A DNA stretch of 64,000 nt from NCBI GenBank assembly GCA_963965975.1, contig OZ014411.1, forward strand, positions 4,077,001-4,141,000, read 5' to 3'. Numbering within the stretch: position 1 is the stretch's first letter; each line of letters opens with the position of its first letter. The notes below the pieces were generated by a model, which ran no database searches, was not told the origin of the DNA, and saw only the letters and a program-made list of their open reading frames with translations. Shown here in pieces: positions 55,870 to 64,000 of this stretch. This stretch comes from Xestospongia bergquistia (lineage: Eukaryota; Porifera; Demospongiae; Haplosclerida; Petrosiidae). The position numbers and the translations under genes were made by a program.

Positions 55870-58100
55870 GGTAATCACAATATTCTTTATTAAAGCAAAC
55901 AACAAACATTATTCTAAAGTGAACCTTAATGCTTCATTATCTACTTGACCCCAAGTGAATATATAAACCTGATATTAAGTAAAAGGATGTTTGTTGCTTA
56001 CTTTGTGCAAGTCACATATGGTGGAAATAAAAATAAACTTTATCTAGTAAGCAAATTTTATAAACAGATGTTGTTACTACTTTTCCAAACACAATTCTGA
56101 CGTCTACATTATTTTAATTTATACTGTAGTAATAAGTTCAAAAAGCAGTTTTCAAATTTTTACATATGCATTATAGTAACCTCGCCCATTAAAAATTAGA
56201 CTGTAGATAAGCATTTACAAAACACAGTTGATCATAATATTCTTTGATTAAGAAAGCAAGCAACAAACGTTATTCTAAAGTGTACCTTAATGCTTCGTTA
56301 TTTACTTGACCCCAAGTGAATATATAAACCTGATATTAAGTAAAAGGATGTTTGTTGCTTACTTTGTGCAAGTCACATATGGTGGAAATAAAAATAAACT
56401 TTATCTAGTAAGCAAATTTTATAAACAGATGTTCTTGTTTCTTTTTCAAACACAACTCTGACTTCAATATTATTTTAAGTTATTCTGTGGTAATAGCCTT
56501 CCTAATACATATTAGTTGATTCTATATATGAATATGTTTAGATGTATCATATACTTATATATGCAGTCTTGATAGACGGATAGATAGATGGACACTTTCG
56601 TTAAACATTATATGCTTAGTGTATTTTCAAGTTTGATAATTAATTGATATCTATATTTGTATTATATGATATCTGACCACATCAGAAACAGGATTAAAGC
56701 TGGTTTGTTTACTGATATTTACAGTATTACTATTTTGTACTTGCATAAAACATTATTCCACCAAAGGTATATATGAAAACAGTTTTACTTGTATATAATA
56801 TTCTTTCACTGATGACTTCACCCAGTCATGTGCTAGTATCTTTTTACATTGTATTCCTATTACATATCTATCACAGTACTAATGCACAACAGTCCTTGCA
56901 GATACTCTTGCCCTGGAGTGTACTTTTTGTTAAGGTGATCATTGATATATAGTTAATAATGATGAGTGTACAACTGTATCTGCTCAATGACACAAAAATA
57001 ATACCAGATGTCTCAATCTTATATGCAGTACTCTGTAAAAAGTTGATCAATAGAGTTAATTACAGCTGATCACAATATTTTTTCATTAAGAAAGCAAGCA
57101 ACAAACGTTATTCTAAAGTGTACCTTAATGCTTCGTTATTTACTTGACCCCAAGTGAATATATAAACCTGATATTAAGTAAAAGGATGTTTGTTGCTTAC
57201 TTTGTGCAAGTCACATATGGTAGAAATAAAAATAAACTTTATCTAGTAAGCAAATTTTATAAACAGATGTTCTTGTTTCTTTTTCAAACACAACTCTGAC
57301 TTCAATATTATTTTAAGTTATTCTGTGGTAATAGCCTTCCTAATACATATTAGTTGATTCTATATATGAATATGTTTAGATGTATCATATACTTATATAT
57401 GCAGTCTTGATAGACGGATAGATAGATGGACACTTTCGTTAAACATTATATGCTTAGTGTATTTTCAAGTTTGATAATTAATTGATATCTATATTTGTAT
57501 TATATGATATCTGACCACATCAGAAACAGGATTAAAGCTGGTTTGTTTACTGATATTTACAGTATTACTATTTTGTACTTGCATAAAACATTATTCCACC
57601 AAAGGTATATATGAAAACAGTTTTACTTGTATATAATATTCTTTCACTGATGACTTCACCCAGTCATGTGCTAGTATCTTTTTACATTGTATTCCTATTA
57701 CATATCTATCACAGTACTAATGCACAACAGTCCTTGCAGATACTCTTGCCCTGGAGTGTACTTTTTGTTAACGTGATCATCGATATATAGTTAATAATGA
57801 TGAGTGTATAACTGTATCTGCTCAATGACACAAAAATAATACCAGATGTCTCAATCTTATATGCAGTACTCTGTAAAAAGTTGATCAATAGAGTTAATTA
57901 CAGCTGATCACAATATTCTTTCATTAAGAAAGCAAGCAACAAACGTTATTCTAAAGTGAACCTTAATGCTTCAATATGTACATGACCCCAAGTGAATAAA
58001 TAAACCTGATATTAAGTAAAAGGATATTTGTTGCTTATATTGTACAAACCACATATGGTGAAAATAAAAATAAACTTTGTCTAGAATAATAAGAAATTGA
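55870..58100. repeat. Tandem repeat array: two 838-bp units plus partial copies
   Basis: 56228-57065 and 57066-57903 are nearly identical units (the AGAAAGCAAG landmark is at 56251, 57089 and 57927, 838 bases apart each time). The first ~200 nt of the unit also occurs alone at about 55875-56070 and at 57904-58100, so this core is present four times. The core carries GTGAATATATAAACC (TATA-like on +) and CACATATGGTGGAAATAAAAATAAAC. There is no coding frame. Confidence 0.95.
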
Positions 58101-58586
58101 TTGGTTGATTTAACTAATACCTGGATATATGAGTTCCATACGAAAAGAGTAAACAAAATACTATTTTGATTACTAATGTACTATAAAATAATGGTTATGT
58201 AGCTACGTAAGCAGTAGTATAACTAGTAATAAAAACAGTATTATGATTATTTTTTTAACAAAAATAAGATTGCAATTGCATCCTGTATAACCAAATAATG
58301 ATTAAATCAACCAATCAATTTACATATATAATGGAAATAAAAAAGCATTAGTTAGTAGACAAATTTATGAACAGATGTTCTTGCTTCTTTTCCAAATGCA
58401 ACTCTGATCTCAATGTTATTTTAATTTATATTGTGAAAAATAGCATTTCTAGAACAGGCTAGTTGAATCTATATATGAGTATGTTTATATGTATCGTATA
58501 GTTGTATATGTATCATATATTTATATATGTAGTCTCGCATTAACAACAAAGTCTATTCTGCAATAAACAAGTCTAAGATAAAGACA

Positions 58587-60309
58587 ATGAAACTGGAGAT
58601 GTTATCGTTATGTTATATAATAATACTAGCATCACTAGTAGATGGAAAAGAACCTACCAACAGACCTAATAATAGTAAGTAATTGTTGTTACAGTGATTG
58701 TTGATATATGATTCATATTGACAGGTGTACAACTGTATCTACCTTATATGACAAGGATAATACCAATCTTATATGTAGGATAGTTCTTTAATATTGACAA
58801 AAACAGTAATGGCACTAATGATACCTAATGGTGTCAGAGTGCTAATAATGATTCTAATTAAATATTGACTTTGGTATTATCCTAAATTGTACTCAGATAC
58901 CTTTGTTTACTGGAAATTTTGATGCTCCAAATTCACCATTTCCTGTATTTTCTAAGAGGTTTACAGGTCAGATTCACTTGCTAGAAATGCAGGATTATCA
59001 GTTGTAGAGGGTCTGTACACCTGCATCATTCCTGATGAGAGTGGAGTGAATTAAACACTAGTAGTAGGGGGCATACAAAACTGCTTCTTACAATAGCAAT
59101 GGTCAGAGATTGAGTTCATGTAGTAATAAAAGTGGTGATACATCTTGTTCCTATATAGATGGTCCAAATGCTGACTCCTCTATGCAGTTCTCTCTTATTT
59201 CCACAAGATCTAGAGGTGCCAACGTTCCATTCTTCACTCTCACCTTCAACGTCTCTGATGGACCTCCTACTGATGTCACTTGTACAGATAGAAGTGACAC
59301 ATTTGCCATTGCTAGTAGCGACCTATCTCATGTGATAGTGAGTATGATAGTATATGTGTTGTCTCTGTTACAGTTGTTGGAACCCCTACTAGTTTGAGTG
59401 CTATGAGACTGACCACAGGTTGGACCCATTTGCAACTTACCTGGTCATCTGAGTCAGTAGCTGGCTATGAAGTGTTCTATCAACTCAATAGTGGTAGTAG
59501 TTCTGTAATGAGTGCAGGAACTACCACTAACACATTGTAGAATATAACATTAGGATTGACATATGATGTTTCATATAATTTCTTTGTAGTATCATATGGC
59601 AGTGAGGGTAGTACAGTACTACCTAGTGACCATAGTAACAATGTCACAATAACATTATGTAAGTAAATCATATATGAAACACTAGTGTGGAACTTTTTAT
59701 TACAGCCATTCCTCATTTTACCACTCTAACATTCACTCCTGCTAAGACCACTATTACTATGACACATCATATACTCCTCAAACATATCTGGCTTACCATC
59801 AATGTTGTAGACTATGTAAACAGACAATAAGTCATAGTGTATTCTCTGGTTCAACTGTATCACCATGTATATTTACTGGTATTAATCCTGGTATTTACTG
59901 TGTTTTCAATCTTATTGGGGTATATGGTAGTGAGCAGATCCTAGTTACTGGAAATGCTACTACACTATCATCTGGTAAACATAATATATCCTCATATTTA
60001 CAATTATTATGTTATTCTCATATATCTACTGCACCAACTTCATCTGTCAGTAATATTACTATCTCATCAATTGAAGCAAGGTTGATGACTATCTCATGGG
60101 ATGAGATACCTTGCTCTGGACAGAATGGACCTATCAATGGTTACTTGCTCTACTACACTAATGCGACATTCAGGTATACTCTTAATATCATTGGAGGAGA
60201 CAATAGACAGTACAACCTCACACCTTACACTAACTATACAATGACAATAACAGTATATAATGATGGTCCAACAAGTAATGATTTCATACAACAGACAGAA
60301 GAAGCTGGT
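58587..60309 (+). pseudogene. Broken Ig/fibronectin-III gene of sponge type
   Basis: Exon 1 (58587-58674) encodes a signal peptide starting MKLEMLSLCYIIILAS and ends at a GTAAGT donor. Downstream, with stops and shifts, come an Ig-like piece (VEGLYTCIIPDESG, about 59005-59050; SGDTSCSYIDGPNADSS to PFFTLTFNVSDGPP, 59110-59280), an FN3 piece (LQLTWSSESVAGYEVFYQL, 59420-59490, to about 59655), another damaged stretch (59705-59965) and a further FN3 domain (60040-60309; MTISWDEIPCSGQNGPINGY). At least two stops sit where Gln is expected (TAA at about 59052, TAG at 59537). Intact relatives would be cell-surface adhesion or receptor proteins. Exon limits after exon 1 are uncertain. Confidence 0.6.
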
Positions 60310-60916
60310 TAGTCAAATTACTACTGCTGTATAAAGTATTATAACTAAATGTGTGAATAACATAGAACTCTTCAAGAGCTATCTCCGATAGAATTCTAGA
60401 AAAATTAAAACAAAAATAGGTGTGACAATCTTTTTACTACTTAATGACTTCCTTGATATACACTCAGACCACAAGCTGTGACAACATTGAGTTGAACTAA
60501 ACTAGTTACCATTTTAATTCTTTTCTTTGGTGTCCACTGATTTCATATGTTCAGTACTCCTTCCATTACTGTCAGTGTCCTAATTAATTAATAGCAATTA
60601 ATAACAGTAACAACAACATCCAAGTGAGTTTACTTAAAGTAATGTAGATCTCCATGTAGCTCTGTCAATAGTGGTCTATACAGATGCTATTCATGTGGGT
60701 TTTAATACCAACTGTTTATACAAATATTACCACATGTGGTATATACATAGTGATATCACTGTGTTCAAAGTAATGCTCTTTATTTGGAAAATATTTAAAC
60801 CTAATCTGGTTTACCTAAAAGATGACTTCTTATAGAGTGAGTTGATCATAAAATGTGTTTTGTTTTATTTATAATTTTCAGGGTAGAGTCAGAGATTTAT
60901 ATGTTATATTTTTTAG
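60310..60916. other. Stretch without recognised gene; probably holds the first exon of the next gene
   Basis: The frame that opens at 60917 lacks an ATG and is preceded by an acceptor-like TATTTTTTAG, so an initiating exon must lie upstream. I could not identify it. Confidence 0.4.
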
Positions 60917-63900
60917 ATTTACTTTTCATTCATAATTACACTATCTCTGCTTTGCTTACTGTGTCATAGTAAAGTTATTTGGTACGTCAAGTCCTACAAT
61001 GAGCAGAAATGTCCAAATAGTTCAACATGTCATACTCTCTCTTTCTATTCTCAAAATGCAACATTGTTTTTTATATCAAACACCACTTTTGTGTTTATGG
61101 AAGGTGAGCATAAACTTGAAAAAAATATAGTTATTAATGATGTTAGTCAAATTGTCTTTAAAAGCATATTTAAATGTGATTATAAAGGAAATGATAACAG
61201 AGTCATTAATCCAACTATCAAATGCTGTAATTCTAAAGCAGGTCTACAATTTGTTAATTCTTCTTATGTTAGTCTGGAAGGTCTTGTAATTAATGGTTGT
61301 AGTTCTAGTAGAGTTGCTGTTTCATTTCATAAAGTCTTGTCAGTTAATATCTACCAAACTACAATACAGAATACATTTGGAACAGGAATACTTATAGACA
61401 ATTCGGCATCCATCAATATATCAAAGTGTTTCTTTAATAATAACTGTCTTGGTTTGAAAAACTGTTCTATAGAGTGGCTCCAATTATGGCACAGTGTTAT
61501 TATTATATCTAACAGTTTAGAGAAGGTACATTATAATATCAGTAACTCTGTCTTCGTTGGTAATCTACCTGCATTAGGTGGAGGTTTATACATTTATACT
61601 ACTAACACTATGTATAGTGAAGTAACTATTAAAGGATGCCATTTCTCAAATGTAGTTGGTTGTCTTGATAGTGCAGCTAATGTTACTGTTGTTAACAATA
61701 GTGGTAATGCTGATATCACTGTACTGGATTCAATGTTTTGCAAAAATCACGTAATTCACACCGTTCATGGTAAAGAATTTTTAGGTGGTGGATTGAAAGT
61801 GAACCTTCTTCAAATCGTAAATGCAAGCCAAGTCTCAAGTGGAAGCAGTCATATTAGTAATATTATTATTCATAACTCCACATTCTCATACAACTATGCC
61901 AAATTTGATGCTGCTGGTGTTGGTGTTGAAGTAGATGCTAGTGCAAACCCATTTAGTATTAATGTCTCAAATTCAACATTTGCTTACAACATAGCTAATA
62001 ATAGAGGTGGTGGCTTGTTTCTCTTTTTATCAGATGATATTAAAAGTAATAAGCAAAAACATTTCATTACAATAATGAAATGTGTATTCTTTAATAATCA
62101 AGCTGGAAAGGAAGCAACAGGATTGCTGATTTGGCCATGGTGGGAAAGTAGCAGTCAGTTTAGTATCTTTGTTAATGATAGTCACTTTGACTCCAATAGC
62201 TACTTAAAACATCCATATAGACATGATGGTTATTACCGTGCTGCAATGATTTTGAGAATATTTAGTGATGGGAAATCTTCAGCCTCTATTACAGTGTCTA
62301 ACAGCTTTTTTGTCAACAATATTGGAGGAAGTTTATATGTGAGTACACTAAATGGTTTTGATAGGATTATTGCTGACAAATTGAATTTGTCAATATATAA
62401 CTGTTCTTTTTGCAATGAGAATAACCTTGATTTTTCTTCATTGACTGTGATATTAAGTTCAAAATGCTCATTTGTGAATGTGTCATATTGCACTTTTAAC
62501 AATGTCACTAATTTACCATATGCTCATGTTCCAGCTACTGCTATATTGATTTCATGTACAATTTATGATCAAACATGTTCCAATGCACATCTTTCAAATG
62601 TAACAGTAAAGCATTCCAAATCAGGAGCAAAAATTATACATTTAAATTGCTTGTATACAGGTGTTCAGGTTAATATCAAAAATATTAAAATACTTGACAA
62701 CAATGCAACTGGTATTGCTTGTGATCGCTGTGCACTTCATTTCAGAGGACACAGCATTATAGCTAACAATACTACACCGTATGTTGGAGGAGGTCTGATA
62801 ATCAATGATGGTGGATATGCTGTTACAGAGAAGTATGCTTCAGTTATTTTTATCAATAATACTGCTTCTAAAGGAGGAGCCTTGTATTCAAATACCAACA
62901 TTCCATCAATGACAATATTTTCAGCATTGCATTGTACATTCTTTGATTTTAAGGCCCACTTTCGAAATAACACATCTTATATTGCAGGAGACAATTTGTA
63001 TGGAGGCTTATTTCATAATTGTTTTGTAAATGGCACCAGTGCTTACATTGATGATCAAGGAGACTATAAATCTGCAATAAAATGCAAAAAGACCATAAAT
63101 ATAACTCAGGATTACACCAGTGTCTCTTCAGATCCTTTTGCTGTTTGTTTTTGTAATCAAAATAACTTAATTGATTATTTTGAGGATCCTAATTCTATTG
63201 CTGTCTATCCAGGCCAGTCATTCAACATATCATTGATTACAGTAGGACACTGTGGTGGTATTAGTCCTGGTACATTAAGTATATCATCATTACCTAACTT
63301 ACAACTTATCAGTTCTACTGAACACGACGTGACAAGTACTCATTGTAAACCCTTTGTTTATAAAGCCATACAGTTGTCATCAAATGTTTCACAAGGTACT
63401 GCTATATTTAGTCTATCTTATAATCCTTTCTCCTTTTCAAAGTCACTTACTTTGAAAATTCAGTTCTTAGATTGTCCAGCAGGTATGATACTTGGACCAT
63501 CGCATGAGTGTGTTTGTAATGACATCATTGTATCATACGTACATTGTAATGTATCATGGCAGCCACATCCTCTATACAAGTTATCTGGCAACAATGTTTG
63601 GTTAGGCTATGAAGAAGTTTATGATTGTACAATTTTATATAAGAATTGTCCATTTGATTATTGTCAATCTTCTGAAATCCACTTCAATTTAGATAATGAT
63701 ACCGACCTTCAATGTAATCTCAATAGAATGGGTCTCCTTTGTGGTCAATGCCAGTCAGGACTCAGTCTCAAACTTGGGTCTAATGAATGTTCTAAATGTA
63801 CTAACATTTACCTCCTCCTGATAATTGTTTTTATCTTCTCAGGAATGCTTTTGGTAGCTTTACTAATAACATTAAACTTAACTGTGTCAGTAGGTACTAT

Positions 63901-64000
63901 CAATGGATTGTTGTTTTATGCTAACATTATAAAACTCAATGAAGCAGTTTTATTCCCCAATGGAAATATCATTATTGTTAGTCAGTTCATATCATGGATC
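60917..64000 (+). CDS. Third beta-helix receptor-like protein, partial (both ends incomplete)
   Basis: One frame stays open for more than 1000 codons, from the acceptor at 60916/60917 to the window end. It begins in a hydrophobic signal-peptide-like segment (FIIITLSLLCLLC). A beta-helix-like ectodomain rich in N-x-S/T sequons follows (LGGGLYIY, NNRGGGLFLF, VGGGLIIND, NNTASKGGALY). Then come VSSDPFAVCFCN and the Cys module (CPAGMILGP, WLGY, NCPFDYC, MGLLCGQC, LGSNECSKC at about 63470-63800). The first membrane segments follow (LLLIIVFIFSGMLLVALLITLNLTVSVGTING region, up to SQFISWI). Domain order equals the genes at 44962 and 49821, but repeats are irregular and the sequence is strongly diverged. 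Its first exon is upstream and unseen; the remaining membrane domain lies beyond 64000. Confidence 0.85.
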   Translation, partial: MYFSFIITLSLLCLLCHSKVIWYVKSYNEQKCPNSSTCHTLSFYSQNATLFFISNTTFVFMEGEHKLEKNIVINDVSQIVFKSIFKCDYKGNDNRVINPTIKCCNSKAGLQFVNSSYVSLEGLVINGCSSSRVAVSFHKVLSVNIYQTTIQNTFGTGILIDNSASINISKCFFNNNCLGLKNCSIEWLQLWHSVIIISNSLEKVHYNISNSVFVGNLPALGGGLYIYTTNTMYSEVTIKGCHFSNVVGCLDSAANVTVVNNSGNADITVLDSMFCKNHVIHTVHGKEFLGGGLKVNLLQIVNASQVSSGSSHISNIIIHNSTFSYNYAKFDAAGVGVEVDASANPFSINVSNSTFAYNIANNRGGGLFLFLSDDIKSNKQKHFITIMKCVFFNNQAGKEATGLLIWPWWESSSQFSIFVNDSHFDSNSYLKHPYRHDGYYRAAMILRIFSDGKSSASITVSNSFFVNNIGGSLYVSTLNGFDRIIADKLNLSIYNCSFCNENNLDFSSLTVILSSKCSFVNVSYCTFNNVTNLPYAHVPATAILISCTIYDQTCSNAHLSNVTVKHSKSGAKIIHLNCLYTGVQVNIKNIKILDNNATGIACDRCALHFRGHSIIANNTTPYVGGGLIINDGGYAVTEKYASVIFINNTASKGGALYSNTNIPSMTIFSALHCTFFDFKAHFRNNTSYIAGDNLYGGLFHNCFVNGTSAYIDDQGDYKSAIKCKKTINITQDYTSVSSDPFAVCFCNQNNLIDYFEDPNSIAVYPGQSFNISLITVGHCGGISPGTLSISSLPNLQLISSTEHDVTSTHCKPFVYKAIQLSSNVSQGTAIFSLSYNPFSFSKSLTLKIQFLDCPAGMILGPSHECVCNDIIVSYVHCNVSWQPHPLYKLSGNNVWLGYEEVYDCTILYKNCPFDYCQSSEIHFNLDNDTDLQCNLNRMGLLCGQCQSGLSLKLGSNECSKCTNIYLLLIIVFIFSGMLLVALLITLNLTVSVGTINGLLFYANIIKLNEAVLFPNGNIIIVSQFISWI

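Noticed and set aside
60917..60917. Ig/FN3 gene and the third receptor as one fused gene
   Set aside because: The possible donor after the last FN3 domain (60307, phase 1) does not fit the acceptor at 60917 (phase 0), and the receptor frame starts with its own signal-like segment.

Overview
The window is AT-rich eukaryotic DNA. Its protein-coding content points to a demosponge, probably haplosclerid and Amphimedon-like. The reasons are a compact HERC-type gene with short GT-AG introns, tandem intronless transporter genes, large single-exon beta-helix/multi-membrane proteins, a sponge-style Ig/FN3 gene and dense transposon relics. The species is an inference, made from protein style only.

Layout. 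1-8.9 kb is a graveyard of four Ty3/gypsy-type pol relics: two on + at 1-1.8 and 2.9-4.1 kb, two on - at 4.5-5.2 and 6.8-8.8 kb. An inverted repeat of about 0.8 kb (5.27-6.09 and 9.87-10.69 kb) brackets the last one. 10.6-12.4 kb is a decayed copy of the 3' end of a HERC gene. 12.6-25.1 kb is a tandemly duplicated block with two nearly identical intact POT/PTR (SLC15-like) transporter genes (17.3-18.9 and 22.8-24.5 kb, - strand), at least two decayed transporter copies, a LINE RT relic and two decayed tails of a multi-membrane beta-helix protein. 25.9-36.5 kb (- strand) is a complete HERC3/4-type E3 ubiquitin ligase. I could assemble it from 22 exons whose phases all agree, giving 1071 residues: RCC1 propeller, linker, and HECT domain with catalytic Cys1039. 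36.6-42.3 kb holds low-copy repeats and a MITE.

42.3-54.1 kb is a tandem array of a large receptor-like family: a decayed copy (ending in a perfect 319-bp-arm palindrome), an intact 1393-aa gene and a near-identical second gene with two frameshifts near its end. Each protein has a signal peptide, a right-handed beta-helix of about 12 repeats, a Cys-rich module and several membrane segments. 55.0-55.7 kb (- strand) is a secreted DNRLRE/CBM96-like protein, followed by a tandem 838-bp repeat. 58.6-60.3 kb (+) is a broken Ig/FN3 gene. 60.9 kb to the window end (+) is a third, divergent beta-helix/multi-membrane gene, cut by the window edge.

No operon logic applies. The window is organised by local duplication: HERC 3' end, transporter and receptor tail are copied together, and copies then decay or are homogenised. 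No rRNA, tRNA or CRISPR was seen.
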